A stretch of DNA of 64,000 nucleotides from Bradyrhizobium sp. SZCCT0231 (GTDB lineage: Bacteria; Pseudomonadota; Alphaproteobacteria; Rhizobiales; Xanthobacteraceae): contig NZ_JAFCKP010000008.1 of NCBI RefSeq assembly GCF_018130245.1, forward strand, positions 1 through 64,000. Direction: 5' to 3'. The notes under the pieces are model-generated. The model saw nothing but the letters and a program-made list of their open reading frames with translations, did not search any database and was not told the DNA's origin. Shown here piece by piece: positions 49,488-58,728 of the stretch; within the stretch, counting starts at the first letter, position 1; every line of letters starts with the position of its first letter. Made by a program: the position numbers and the translations under genes.

Positions 49488-49602
49488 ACGATATCGTTCC
49501 CTTCGCGGCTGCATTTTCGCAGCGGAACTGTGAGCTCAATTACAAAGTGTCTTCCCTCCGGGGACTACCGTGCAGCCGCTGTCTCACCCATTGGAGGGAA
49601 GT

Positions 49603-51153
49603 ATGACGCAAGCTGCAAACCTAAATCCAAGACACGGGAAAGCCGGACGTCAGCCGACCAGGGCTGGTCTGAAACCGCCCAGCGCCAATGCAGATCCCGG
49701 CTTGTTCGGCCGGATGTTTGACTTGCCGGCATTCACGGCGCCGGAGGCTGCGCTGCAGGCGCTTGCCGCCGCGATGAAGGACGCCAGTCCGGACGATGTG
49801 ACCGGCAACAATTCCAACATCCCGTCGGGTTTTACCTATCTCGGCCAATTCGTCGATCACGATATCACGCTTGATCTCACGTCGCTTGCCGAGAAACAGG
49901 AGGATCCCAACGCCACCACAAACTTCCGCACGCCGAGGCTCGATCTGGACAGCATTTACGGTCTGGGACCGGATGGCAGCCCCCAACTTTACGCTCGCGC
50001 CACCAACAACATCACACAGCCTGGGCCGAAGTTCCTGCTCGGCAAGACAGAGCCCACGCCGCGCGCGGCCGGCGTCTTTCCGAATGATCTGACGAGGAAT
50101 TCGGAAGGGCGAGCCCTGATCGGCGACCATCGCAATGACGAGAATCTGCTGGTCGCACAGACGCACCTTGCGTTCCTGAAATTCCACAACAAGGTCGTCG
50201 ACATGCTCGCAGCCGGTCCCAACCCGCCGGCTCCCGACAAGCTCTTCTCTGAAGCGCGAAAGCTGGTGACCTGGCACTATCAATGGATGGTGCTGCATGA
50301 TTTCGTCGAGCGCTTAACGGAGAAGGGCATCGTCGCCAATATTCTGCACGAGGGCCGGAAGTTCTATCGATTCCAGAAGGTGCCCTATATGCCGGTCGAG
50401 TTCTCGGCGGCAGCCTACCGGCTCGGACACAGCATGGTTCGCGAGACATATAGCCACAACCATGTGTTCACGAGCCCCGGCGGCTTTGCTGCGGCGACGC
50501 TCAACCTCGAGTTCTTTTTCTCTGGGCTGTCCGGCCGCATACTGGGCGAAATTGCCGGTACTGTTCCCAACGCGCCCAATTCCCCACCCAACGTCAGCAC
50601 TTTGCCCACGGATTGGATCGTCGACTGGAGCCGCTTCTACGAATTCGATCTGGCGCCTCCGCCGACGCCAAACTTCCTGTTCAACCATTCGCGCAAGATC
50701 GATCCATTCCTGATTCCGAAGTTGCACGATCTTCCAGGTGGCGGCGGCAGCCTCCCGTTCCGCAACCTGCAACGCGGGGTCAATCTTGGATTGCCGTCGG
50801 GGCAAGATGTGGCTCGTGCGATGGGGATTCCAGCGCTTAAGCCAGCGGAGATCGCAACCGGTACGGACGGCACCGTCGCGGCCGCGCAAGGTTTCGATCG
50901 AAAGACGCCGCTCTGGTACTACATCCTCAAAGAGGCCCAGGTGAAGGCCGGTGGCCTTCGGCTCGGTCCTGTCGGCGCACGCATCGTGGCTGAGGTGTTC
51001 ATTGGCATCGTCGCTGGCGATAACCAATCCTATCTCAGCCAGAAGCACTGGAAACCGACGCTGCCGGCGAAGACTCCGGGCACTTTCCTGATGAGCGATC
51101 TGTTGCGCTTCGTCGGAGATATCAGTCCGATCGACGGGGTCACGACCGGATAG
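49603..51153 (+). CDS. Animal-type heme peroxidase
   Basis: A 516-residue protein of the peroxidase-cyclooxygenase superfamily, otherwise best known from animals. FTYLGQFVDHDITLDLT contains the distal His and the heme-linked Asp region (HDIT). HNKVVDML and RLVTWHYQWMVLHDFVERL-like sequence precede AAYRLGHSMVRETYSHN, which probably holds the proximal His. No signal peptide is visible at the N-terminus, so it is cytosolic or leaves the cell by a leaderless route. GGAGGGAAG precedes the ATG at 49603. Encoded alone. Substrate and physiological role are unknown. Confidence 0.85.
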   Translation: MTQAANLNPRHGKAGRQPTRAGLKPPSANADPGLFGRMFDLPAFTAPEAALQALAAAMKDASPDDVTGNNSNIPSGFTYLGQFVDHDITLDLTSLAEKQEDPNATTNFRTPRLDLDSIYGLGPDGSPQLYARATNNITQPGPKFLLGKTEPTPRAAGVFPNDLTRNSEGRALIGDHRNDENLLVAQTHLAFLKFHNKVVDMLAAGPNPPAPDKLFSEARKLVTWHYQWMVLHDFVERLTEKGIVANILHEGRKFYRFQKVPYMPVEFSAAAYRLGHSMVRETYSHNHVFTSPGGFAAATLNLEFFFSGLSGRILGEIAGTVPNAPNSPPNVSTLPTDWIVDWSRFYEFDLAPPPTPNFLFNHSRKIDPFLIPKLHDLPGGGGSLPFRNLQRGVNLGLPSGQDVARAMGIPALKPAEIATGTDGTVAAAQGFDRKTPLWYYILKEAQVKAGGLRLGPVGARIVAEVFIGIVAGDNQSYLSQKHWKPTLPAKTPGTFLMSDLLRFVGDISPIDGVTTG

Positions 51154-51164
51154 CAGTTCCTCAA

Positions 51165-51194
51165 GTCCCGGATGCCGCAGGCGGCATCCGGGAC
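51165..51194. terminator. Palindrome between convergent genes
   Basis: GTCCCGGATGCCGC and GCGGCATCCGGGAC form a 14-bp perfect inverted repeat with an AG centre. It lies between the 3' ends of the peroxidase and TctC-like genes and could end transcription from both sides, although T-tracts are absent. It shares the CCCGGA and CCGGGACACGAGA blocks with family B repeats and may be a minimal member. Confidence 0.6.
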
Positions 51195-51201
51195 ACGAGA
51201 A

Positions 51202-52203
51202 CTACTGCACGTCCATCTGCAGGCCTTCCTTTTGGATGATGCCGGCGAACTTCTTCGTCTCGGCGTCCAGGAAGGCGGCAAATTGCGGCGGGGTGCCGTA
51301 GTCGGCGCGGGCGCCCATCGCGGCGATCTGCTTCTTGATGTCGTCGCGCTCGAGCATCGCCTTGATCTGGAGATTGAGCGCGTTGAGCACCTCGGGTGAG
51401 ACGCCCTTCGGCAGGAACACCGAGAACCAGGACGATATGTCGAAACTGGCCAGCTCCGGCGCGCTCTCGCGCATCGTCGGCAAGTTCGGCGCGAGGTCGC
51501 TGCGCTCGGTCGTGGTGACGCAGAGGCCGTTGAGCGTGCCGTTCTGCACCTGCGGCAGGCTCGGATAGAGATTGTCGAACAAGACCTGGATGTCGCCGGC
51601 GAGGGCCGCTTGCAGCGCGGGTCCGGCGCCGCGGAACGGGATGTGCGTCATCTTGAGGCCGGTGAGCTGGAGAAACCAGGCGCCGGTGAGGTGAGGACTC
51701 TGGCCGACGCCGGAGGAGGCATAGCTGAGCTTGTCCGGATTGGCCTTCAGGTAAGCGATCAACTCGGGGATCGACTTGATGCCGGTCTTCGGATGCGCCG
51801 AGACGATGTTCGGGATCCGGATCATGTTCGAGACCGGCTGCAGCTGGTCCGGCTTGTAGCTGAGGTTCTTGAAGATGCTGTAGGCGATCGCGTTCGGGCC
51901 GGGGTTGCCGACCAGGATGGTGTGACCGTCCGGCTTGGCGCGCACGGCCTCGGCCGTTCCAATCGTGCCGCCGCCGCCGGAGCGGTTTTCCACGACCGCC
52001 GACTGGCCCCAGGCGGTTTGCAGATGTGCGGCCAGGAGCCGGCCCATCACGTCGGTCGAGCCGCCGGCGGCGGCCGGCACGATGAGGCGGACGTTTTCGG
52101 TAGGCTTCCAGTCGGCAAGGCTCGATCGCGGTAGGATCGCTGCGGCCGAAAGGCCGGCAGCGCCGGCGAGCACACGACGGCGGGACAACAAAGGCTTAGG
52201 CAC
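51202..52203 (-). CDS. TctC/Bug-family solute-binding protein
   Basis: Periplasmic binding protein of the tripartite tricarboxylate transporter family, 333 residues. The GTG at 52203 gives a twin-arginine-like signal (LSRRRVLAGAAGLSAAAILP, cleavage near SLA). The mature fold has RLIVPAAAGGSTDVMGRLLA, VVENRSGGGGTIGTAEAVRAKPDGHTILVG and LSYASSGVGQSPHL, the Bug signatures. GCAGGGA precedes the start; ATG codons further upstream are possible but give an atypical N-terminus. No TctA or TctB genes are nearby; orphan Bug proteins are common in soil bacteria. Ligand unknown. Confidence 0.88.
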   Translation of the reverse strand: MPKPLLSRRRVLAGAAGLSAAAILPRSSLADWKPTENVRLIVPAAAGGSTDVMGRLLAAHLQTAWGQSAVVENRSGGGGTIGTAEAVRAKPDGHTILVGNPGPNAIAYSIFKNLSYKPDQLQPVSNMIRIPNIVSAHPKTGIKSIPELIAYLKANPDKLSYASSGVGQSPHLTGAWFLQLTGLKMTHIPFRGAGPALQAALAGDIQVLFDNLYPSLPQVQNGTLNGLCVTTTERSDLAPNLPTMRESAPELASFDISSWFSVFLPKGVSPEVLNALNLQIKAMLERDDIKKQIAAMGARADYGTPPQFAAFLDAETKKFAGIIQKEGLQMDVQ

Positions 52204-52397
52204 GAATCCACTCCCTGCTTCTTGCTTTGCAGGGACGGTACGGAACCGCTCGTGCGACCGCAAGTCGCGCGCGACGGCAAGCGCCATGCGGAGGGCGGCA
52301 CGACGCCGCAGGCTCAAGCCATATACCTTGCGGTGGAATTTGAACGGGCTCTATGACGCGAGCCCATATCCGCTTCGCTCGAAAATGCCCTGGCGAC

Positions 52398-52883
52398 TCA
52401 GTTGAAGCTGAGCAGCTTGAACAGCGGCGCGAGGTAGCTCATCTCCTGACCCGACGTCGCCGTGGTGCGGCTGATGAAGTCGAAGATCTTGCCGTCCTGG
52501 AGGCCGTAATTCGCAAGCCGGCGCACGCGCCGGTTCTTGTCGAAATAGATCGCGATGACGCGCTGATCGACCACCTTCTGGTTCATGAAGGCGACCGGAC
52601 GCTCCGATCGCTGCGAGATGTAATAGAACACCTCACCGTCGAGGGTCGCGACCGTCGAGGGCGTGCCCATCACGATCAGCACCTGGTCCTGGCTCGCACC
52701 GATCGGAATCTGCTCGAGCGCGCCGGGCGGCAGGATGTAACCCTTCTGGAATTGCTCGCCGGTGCAGGCCACAAGTGCCACGCCGACCACGGCGGTCGCC
52801 GCGAGCATGCGCAAGCCGCGCCAGCATGCGTGAAGGCCGCGCCGCTTGTCCGCGCGCAGGCTGGTCTGGTTCGTTATCGTCAT
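52398..52883 (-). CDS. bamE: Outer membrane assembly factor BamE-like lipoprotein
   Basis: Lipoprotein of the SmpA/OmlA family that supports the BamA outer-membrane protein assembly machine. The product is 161 residues. The signal peptide has a lipobox LVAC with Cys40. The mature part begins TGEQFQKGYILPPGALEQIPIGASQDQVL and contains VMGTPSTVATLDGEVFYYISQ, which is the beta-alpha core of BamE. Length is somewhat greater than in enterobacteria, as usual in Rhizobiales. Divergent from the bc1-chaperone gene, with about 100 bases between them. Confidence 0.9.
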   Translation of the reverse strand: MTITNQTSLRADKRRGLHACWRGLRMLAATAVVGVALVACTGEQFQKGYILPPGALEQIPIGASQDQVLIVMGTPSTVATLDGEVFYYISQRSERPVAFMNQKVVDQRVIAIYFDKNRRVRRLANYGLQDGKIFDFISRTTATSGQEMSYLAPLFKLLSFN

Positions 52884-52981
52884 AGCGGAACTGATTCCGT
52901 CCCCTTGCGTCGCGCGAGGCGCTGAAGTACCGGGCTGGGCGTCTTAATGCAACACGCGCGCGCCCGCTTGCGGAAACCACA

Positions 52982-53545
52982 ATGCTTTGGCCGTTCAATC
53001 ACTTCAGGAAACCCCGGCGAACCCCGCTGGGCACCATTGAAGCCATCTATGGCATGATCGTGACGCAGGCGCGAGAACCCACCTTTTACCGCGACTTGGG
53101 CGTACCCGATACGGTTAACGGGCGTTTCGACCTGTTGCTGCTGCATCTCTGGCTGCTGCTGCGCCGCCTGCGCACGGTCCAAGGCGTCACTGGAGGCGCC
53201 ACCGAACTGTCCCAGGCGCTGTTCGACCGCTTCTGCGAGGACATGGACGACAATCTGCGCGAGATGGGGGTGGGCGACCAGACCGTGCCGAAGCGGATGC
53301 GGGCCTTCGGTGAGGCCTTCTATGGCCGCGTCCAGGCCTATGACCAGGCCATGGAAGCCGGCGGCGAGGCGCTGGCATCGGCGATCTGCAAGAATATCTT
53401 GAACGGGACCGGCTTCGACCAGGCGCAGCGGCTTGCGGCCTATGCGAGGGCCAGTGAGGCCGATCTTGGCCGGACCGGGGAGGCCGCGCTGCTGCGCGCC
53501 GCCTTCAAGTTTCCTCCAGCACTCCCTGAGGATGTCACGCCATGA
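52982..53545 (+). CDS. Ubiquinol-cytochrome c chaperone family protein
   Basis: A 187-residue protein of the CBP3/UQCC1 family, which helps assemble the cytochrome bc1 complex. MIVTQAREPTFYRDLGVPDTVNGRFDLLLLHLWLLLRRL is split here as a helix-rich start; the conserved ELSQALFDRFCEDMDDNLREMGVGD and VPKRMRAFGEAFYGRVQAYD are diagnostic. The stop overlaps the next gene (ATGA), so it is coupled to the YceD gene, the usual order in Rhizobiales. Confidence 0.9.
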   Translation: MLWPFNHFRKPRRTPLGTIEAIYGMIVTQAREPTFYRDLGVPDTVNGRFDLLLLHLWLLLRRLRTVQGVTGGATELSQALFDRFCEDMDDNLREMGVGDQTVPKRMRAFGEAFYGRVQAYDQAMEAGGEALASAICKNILNGTGFDQAQRLAAYARASEADLGRTGEAALLRAAFKFPPALPEDVTP

Positions 53546-54108
53546 GCCGACCGAATACCGGATCCGAGCCCGATCCCTGGCGGGCGCCCGTCATCGTGGC
53601 GCAGATCCCCGACGCCGGGCTGCATCGCGAGCTCGAGGCCTCGGCGGCCGAGCGGCAGGCCATGGCGGAGGTCGCAGGCGTGCGCGAGATCCTGTCCGCG
53701 CATGCCAGCTTCGATGTCGTGCCGAAAAGCGGTGGGCGGGTCCAGGTCATGGGGCTCGTTCGCGGCCGGATCGGCCAGACCTGCGTCGTCACGCTCGATC
53801 CGATCGAGAGCGAGATCGAGGAGGAGGTGGACCTGATGTTCGCCCCCGAGGCCGAGGCGCGCCGCCTGGCCGATCTGATCGAGGAGGGGCAGGACGGCGA
53901 GGCGCCTGAGGTTGCCGACCCTCCCGAGCCGATCGCTGGCGGCATCATCGACCTCGGCCGGCTCGCCACCGACGCCCTTTTCCTGGCGATCGATCCCTAT
54001 CCGCGCAAGGAGGGGGCCGTGTTCGAGGCGGAGGTCACCGCTCCCGACCCCGGGGATCATCCCTTCGCGGTGCTGAAGGCGCTGCAGGACAAGAAGAAGG
54101 GCCAATAG
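53542..54108 (+). CDS. YceD family protein (DUF177)
   Basis: A 188-residue protein. DUF177/YceD proteins affect 23S rRNA accumulation and usually lie before rpmF and plsX. The second half has VMGLVRGRIGQTCVVTLDPIES, where the single Cys replaces the CxxC found in many members, and the acidic end of the barrel (EEVDLMFAPEAEA) is followed by IDLGRLATDALFLAIDPYPRKEGA. It is coupled to the bc1-chaperone gene upstream. No rpmF follows here; plsX comes after about 300 bases. Confidence 0.88.
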   Translation: MSRPNTGSEPDPWRAPVIVAQIPDAGLHRELEASAAERQAMAEVAGVREILSAHASFDVVPKSGGRVQVMGLVRGRIGQTCVVTLDPIESEIEEEVDLMFAPEAEARRLADLIEEGQDGEAPEVADPPEPIAGGIIDLGRLATDALFLAIDPYPRKEGAVFEAEVTAPDPGDHPFAVLKALQDKKKGQ

Positions 54109-54199
54109 GGGGCGTCTTCCGCTTGTGACCGCCTTGCGAGGGGACACGGGCCATTTGCCTTGATGGTTTGAAAGAACTGCTTATCTTTCTGATTTCAAT

Positions 54200-54217
54200 G
54201 TATTTCATGCGAAATAC
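54200..54217. promoter_or_regulatory. Dyad in the plsX upstream region
   Basis: GTATTTC and GAAATAC form a perfect inverted repeat around ATGC in a locally AT-rich stretch of the 299-base gap between the YceD gene and plsX. It could be an operator. Nothing else in this gap was recognised, and no ribosomal L32 gene is present. Confidence 0.4.
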
Positions 54218-54407
54218 GGGGCTCGTGGCCGGATCGTCCCGAATGCAAAAGGCTGGGGGCAAGAGGTTGTTTCGGGGGCACAAAACGCTATTGTCGCGCC
54301 CCGGTCCGGGCGCGGCGTGGCGCTTGGCCGATCGCCATGTCCGTGGCGAACCCATTTTGCGGCCCCGCTAGCTCAAGACCGCACCAGACCAGGTTTCCAG
54401 GACTTTT

Positions 54408-55469
54408 ATGCCAAGCAAGATTCGCATCGCGCTGGACGCCATGGGGGGCGACGCCGGCGCCGCCGTGGTCATTCCCGGCGCCGCCATCTCGCTTCAGAGG
54501 CATCGCGGGACAGAGTTCCTGCTGGTCGGGGACCACGCCAGGATCGAGCCCGAGCTCGAGAAGCATCCCGCCCTCAAGGCCGCTTCGAAGATCATCCACA
54601 CCGACGTGGCCGTCAGCGGCTCGGACAAGCCGAGCCAGGCGCTGCGGCGCGGCCGCAAGACCTCCTCGATGTGGCTTGCCATCGACGCCGTGAAAAAGGG
54701 CGAGGCCGATGTCGCGGTCTCCGCCGGCAATACCGGCGCGCTGATGGCGATGTCCCGCTTCCACCTACGCACGCTGCCCGGAATCGACCGTCCCGCGATC
54801 ACGGGGATATGGCCTACCAGGCGCGGCGAGTCCGTCGTGCTCGACCTCGGCGCCACCATCGGCGGTGACGCGCACCATCTGGTGTCGCTCGCGGTGATGG
54901 GCGCAGCGATGGCGAGCGTGCTGTTCGACAAGAAGCGGCCCACGGTCGGGCTGCTCAATATCGGGGCCGAAGAGATCAAGGGGCACGAAGAGATCCGCGA
55001 GGCCAGCGAGATCCTTCGGGCGAGGAACCTGCCGGAGCTCGACTATATCGGCTTCGTCGAGGGCGACGGCATCGGCAAGGGGCTGGCCGACGTCATCGTG
55101 ACCGAAGGTTTTAGCGGCAACATCGCCCTCAAGGCCGCCGAGGGAACCGCGCGGCAGATGGCGGACTTACTCCGCAATGAGATGCAGCGGAGCTGGCTGT
55201 CGAAGCTCGGCTATCTCTTTGCGCGCAGCGCCTTCCAGGCCCTGCGCGACAAGATGGACCCGAACAAGTCCAATGGCGGCGTGTTCCTGGGTTTGAACGG
55301 ATTAGTGGTCAAGAGCCACGGCGGAACCAGCGCCGAAGGCTTTGCCTATGCGATCGATGTTGGCTATGAGATGGCTCACTACGATCTCCTGAACAAGATC
55401 AATCAGATGCTCAACCGCGAGGGTGGTGCACTCAGTTCCGTGCAGGCCGCGCAGGAGGCTGTTTCGTGA
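54408..55469 (+). CDS. plsX: Phosphate acyltransferase PlsX
   Basis: Converts acyl-ACP to acyl-phosphate for phospholipid synthesis; a peripheral membrane enzyme. The product is 353 residues. [20 protein letters not shown] is the N-terminal signature, [16 protein letters not shown] and VDLGATIG-type sequence ([15 protein letters not shown]) follow, and [18 protein letters not shown] is near the C-terminus. It is coupled to fabH by a GTGA overlap, the classical plsX-fabH operon. Confidence 0.96.
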   Translation: MPSKIRIALDAMGGDAGAAVVIPGAAISLQRHRGTEFLLVGDHARIEPELEKHPALKAASKIIHTDVAVSGSDKPSQALRRGRKTSSMWLAIDAVKKGEADVAVSAGNTGALMAMSRFHLRTLPGIDRPAITGIWPTRRGESVVLDLGATIGGDAHHLVSLAVMGAAMASVLFDKKRPTVGLLNIGAEEIKGHEEIREASEILRARNLPELDYIGFVEGDGIGKGLADVIVTEGFSGNIALKAAEGTARQMADLLRNEMQRSWLSKLGYLFARSAFQALRDKMDPNKSNGGVFLGLNGLVVKSHGGTSAEGFAYAIDVGYEMAHYDLLNKINQMLNREGGALSSVQAAQEAVS

Positions 55470-56446
55470 CTCAAATTCGTTCGGTCGTGCTCGGCTGCGG
55501 CTCCTACTTGCCGGAGCAGGTGGTGACCAACGCCCAATTGGCGGCGCGCATCGACACCTCCGACGAGTGGATCGTGCAGCGCACCGGCATTCGCGAGCGG
55601 CACATCGCGGCCGAGGGCGAGTTCACCTCGCATTTGGCGATCAAGGCGGCGCAGGCCGCGCTCCGCGATGCCGGCATGGACGCGCAGTCGATCGATCTCA
55701 TCGTGCTGGCGACCTCGACACCGGACAACACCTTCCCGGCGACGGCCGTCGCCGTGCAGCACGCGCTCGGTATCAACCACGGCGCGGCCTTCGACCTCCA
55801 GGCGGTGTGCTCGGGCTTCGTGTTCGCGCTCGCGACCGCCGACAATTTCCTGCGCACCGGCGCCTTCAAGCGCGCGCTGGTGATCGGCGCCGAGACCTTC
55901 TCGCGCATCCTCGACTGGAACGATCGCGGCACCTGCGTGCTGTTCGGCGACGGCGCCGGCGCCGTGGTGCTGGAGGCGCAGGAGCAGCCTGGCAATGCCG
56001 CGACCGACCGCGGCGTCGTCACCACGCATCTGCGCTCCGACGGCCGCCACAAGGCCAAGCTGTTCGTCGACGGCGGACCGTCCTCGACCCAGACCGTCGG
56101 CCATCTGCGCATGGAGGGCCGCGAGGTCTTCAAGCACGCGGTCGGCATGATCACCGATGTCATCGTCGATGCCTTCAACGCGACCGGGCTCAATGCCGAC
56201 AGCATCGACTGGTTCGTGCCGCACCAGGCCAACAAGCGAATCATCGATGCCTCCGCGCACAAGTTGCATATCGCGCCGGAGAAGGTGGTGCTGACGGTGG
56301 ACCGTCACGGCAACACCTCGGCGGCCTCGATTCCGCTGGCGCTGGCGGTGGCGCGCAAGGACGGCCGCATCAAGAAGGGCGACCTGGTCCTGCTGGAAGC
56401 CATGGGCGGCGGCTTCACCTGGGGTTCCGCGCTGGTGCGCTGGTAA
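55466..56446 (+). CDS. fabH: 3-oxoacyl-ACP synthase III
   Basis: Starts fatty-acid synthesis by condensing acetyl-CoA with malonyl-ACP. The product is 326 residues. The catalytic triad is Cys115 ([12 protein letters not shown]), His253 ([12 protein letters not shown]) and Asn283 ([12 protein letters not shown]). [11 protein letters not shown] is the nucleotide-loop motif. A GTG start overlaps the plsX stop (GTGA). ihfA with its own promoter follows. Confidence 0.97.
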   Translation: MTQIRSVVLGCGSYLPEQVVTNAQLAARIDTSDEWIVQRTGIRERHIAAEGEFTSHLAIKAAQAALRDAGMDAQSIDLIVLATSTPDNTFPATAVAVQHALGINHGAAFDLQAVCSGFVFALATADNFLRTGAFKRALVIGAETFSRILDWNDRGTCVLFGDGAGAVVLEAQEQPGNAATDRGVVTTHLRSDGRHKAKLFVDGGPSSTQTVGHLRMEGREVFKHAVGMITDVIVDAFNATGLNADSIDWFVPHQANKRIIDASAHKLHIAPEKVVLTVDRHGNTSAASIPLALAVARKDGRIKKGDLVLLEAMGGGFTWGSALVRW

Positions 56447-56513
56447 GACACAGTCGATAAAATTTTGCCGGAATCAGTGCCGATTATCGATGCGTCTGCA
56501 TTGATGAGCGGTG

Positions 56514-56542
56514 TTGACCGTCGTATCGTAACCTCATAATTT
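56514..56542 (+). promoter_or_regulatory. Candidate ihfA promoter
   Basis: TTGACC (56514-56519) and TAATTT (56537-56542) are spaced by 17 bases. Transcription would start near 56549, which excludes the in-frame ATG at 56553 as a normal start and supports the ATG at 56580. Confidence 0.65.
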
Positions 56543-56579
56543 CAGACAACAATTGTTCGCCGTGATGTGGGGCAGGGCG

Positions 56580-56921
56580 ATGACCGATCAAAGTAAAACC
56601 GTAACGCGTGTCGATCTGTGCGAAGCCGTCTACCAGAAGGTGGGCCTGTCGCGCACGGAATCGTCCGCCTTCGTGGAACTCGTGCTGAAGGAAATCACCG
56701 ACTGCCTGGAGAAGGGCGAGACGGTGAAACTGTCCTCGTTCGGTTCCTTCATGGTGCGCAAGAAGGGCCAGCGTATCGGCCGCAACCCGAAGACCGGCAC
56801 CGAGGTGCCGATCTCGCCGCGCCGCGTCATGGTGTTCAAGCCGTCGGCGATCCTGAAGCAGCGGATTAACGCCCAGCACCGCACCAATGGCGACGCCACC
56901 AAGGCTCAAGAAGAGGCATAA
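56580..56921 (+). CDS. ihfA: Integration host factor subunit alpha
   Basis: DNA-bending nucleoid protein, active as a heterodimer with IhfB. The product is 113 residues. [22 protein letters not shown] is the N-terminal helix pair; [25 protein letters not shown] is the signature with the beta-arm tip RNPKTG; the end [20 protein letters not shown] is typical. The start was chosen by the promoter position. The MerR-type gene follows 24 bases later, and this pair precedes a tRNA-Pro gene as in other Rhizobiales. Confidence 0.96.
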   Translation: MTDQSKTVTRVDLCEAVYQKVGLSRTESSAFVELVLKEITDCLEKGETVKLSSFGSFMVRKKGQRIGRNPKTGTEVPISPRRVMVFKPSAILKQRINAQHRTNGDATKAQEEA

Positions 56922-56945
56922 CCGCCTTTCGGAAAGGACTGGCAT

Positions 56946-57524
56946 TTGGACAAGGCGCCGGATGCGTTCCGAACCATCAGCGAAGTAGCGCAGGAACTCG
57001 ACATTCCGCAGCACGTGCTGCGATTCTGGGAGACCCGGTTCTCCCAGATCAAGCCGATGAAGCGCAGCGGCGGCCGCCGCTACTACCGCCCCGACGACGT
57101 CGACCTGCTCAAGGGCATCCGCCGGCTGCTCTACGGGGAGGGCTACACCATCCGCGGGGTGCAGCGGATCCTCAAGGAGCACGGCGTCAAATCGGTGCAG
57201 GGCCTCGCCGACAGTGCGGCCGCGGTCTCGTTCGGGGCCATCGAGGACGCCATCGGCGCCAGCCTGATGGAGCCCGAGGACGAGGCGCCCATCAAGGGCA
57301 TCACCGACACCGACGACGACGACTTCCAGGGCAATGAGGAGGAAGGCATCGACTTCCGCTTCACCGAGATCGACGACGAGGAGATCCTCACCACCTTCCG
57401 CAAAGGCGGCGCCGCCGCCGCGCCCGCCGGCCCCAGCGCGCTCGACCGGGAGCGTTTGGGGCGGGCCCTCGCCGACCTCGTCGCAGCTAAGGAGATGCTG
57501 GATCAGGCCCTGAAGGACGGGTAG
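56946..57524 (+). CDS. MerR-family transcriptional regulator
   Basis: A 192-residue protein beginning with a TTG codon preceded by GGAAAGGAC. The wHTH domain spans about residues 9-75: [26 protein letters not shown] and [23 protein letters not shown], with [15 protein letters not shown] after it. The acidic middle ([18 protein letters not shown]) and the helical tail have no known ligand-binding motif or Cys cluster, so it is not a metal sensor. It is probably in the ihfA transcript. Target genes unknown. Confidence 0.9.
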   Translation: MDKAPDAFRTISEVAQELDIPQHVLRFWETRFSQIKPMKRSGGRRYYRPDDVDLLKGIRRLLYGEGYTIRGVQRILKEHGVKSVQGLADSAAAVSFGAIEDAIGASLMEPEDEAPIKGITDTDDDDFQGNEEEGIDFRFTEIDDEEILTTFRKGGAAAAPAGPSALDRERLGRALADLVAAKEMLDQALKDG

Positions 57525-57646
57525 GGGTCGCGCGCGGGCTTTCCGGGGCAGTTCCGGGAGCTTTGGGCTCCCGATTGAGGAGAGGCGCCAAAATGCTGCG
57601 GCCTCGCCTTGCGCAACGCGGCGATCCTAGCTAATGGAACGGCATT

Positions 57647-57724
57647 CGGAGCGTGGCGCAGCCCGGTTAGCGCACTAGTCTGGGAGACTAGGGGTCGGAG
57701 GTTCAAATCCTCTCGCTCCGACCA
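57647..57724 (+). tRNA. tRNA-Pro (anticodon GGG)
   Basis: CGGAGCG and CGCTCCG form the acceptor stem, CTAGT-CTGGGAG-ACTAG is the anticodon arm with GGG as anticodon, and GGAGG-TTCAAAT-CCTCT is the T arm. The encoded CCA is at 57722-57724, followed by ATTTTT as likely terminator. Confidence 0.97.
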
Positions 57725-58728
57725 ATTTTTCCAACATCTGTCGGGTGGATTGACCGTCGGCGTGGAGCCTGCTCCCCCCGGGGACGCGTGCGCGACGGTC
57801 GGTGGCGGCGGCTGGTTCGGGGTCGGAAAATTAAAATGCCGAAAACAACCCCATGCACAGTAGCGATGCCATTGGTGGGATGAGGTTTTTCCGAATCGGA
57901 TTTGACCCGTCGGGCAAAACAGGGGTATGGTGTTATCGTGCCGGCCTGTGGGATGGGCCTCCTGGCCAGCAAATTGCGTCCACACCCCTGGCACCAGTCC
58001 AGGTGCTGCGTGCACTCAATCGATCTAACGCGCCCTCCTATAATGGCGCGGGGCTTTGTCTCGATCCAAATATCCAGCACCGTAATTCCGTAATTCATCA
58101 CAATCGAAGGCATTGAGGGCGATGCAGCGCGGCCGCAGGGCGTCATGCAGTGTCAGGAAGTCGCCCCCGAACGATGATGGTCTACCACGCGAGATTATTG
58201 CGACGGTGAGCGCCCGTCGATCAGCGGCGACGGTCTCATCAGCCACATTTAGTCACAGTGAAGGCGCCGCTGCCCGGCCGCGTCCGCGAATTGCACATGC
58301 GCGGCGAACCGGACCGCAGCGCGCTTTTGGATCGCTACGCACTCACGATCGATCGGCCCTGCCTCTCCATCGAGGGCGCCGCCCGCCCTGGCATGCTTGA
58401 AAGCTGCCCGCGCATCGCGTGGGCCGCGCACTAGTCGCCGTCCGCGCGGAACGCATACTTGAGAGTCCACCCAAGACGAACGAACTTTGCTGCCGGATGA
58501 TATTTTCGAAGCTTTGGCACGTTCAATCTCTTCAATGGGCGCTAAGGGGCATCGTCAGCTAGCGACTACTTTCTTCTCCGAGCAAACCTGCCATGTGGCC
58601 TATTGGCCCGTTGCAGACCTCGGGCGCGCTCGATTAGGCTTGTCATCGGACCGCCCGCCGGCCGCCGTTGCCAACACGATCATCCCCGCAGTCAATTCGA
58701 GCAAATGCAGTCGAGACAGGCCCTAAGC
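57725..58728. other. Kilobase without a recognisable gene after tRNA-Pro
   Basis: Only short, unconvincing open frames occur on either strand, with Arg-rich translations and no ribosome binding sites. No integrase or duplication of the tRNA 3' end was seen. The stretch around 58590-58625 (CCTATTGGCCCGTTGCAGAC) resembles a fragment at 61841-61856 (CTCTTGGCCCGTGGCTGACA); both may be decayed copies of a dispersed repeat. Confidence 0.5.

Noticed and set aside
54168-54371. Possible rpmF between the YceD gene and plsX
   Set aside because: The small frame lacks all features of ribosomal protein L32 (zinc Cys and basic N-terminus).
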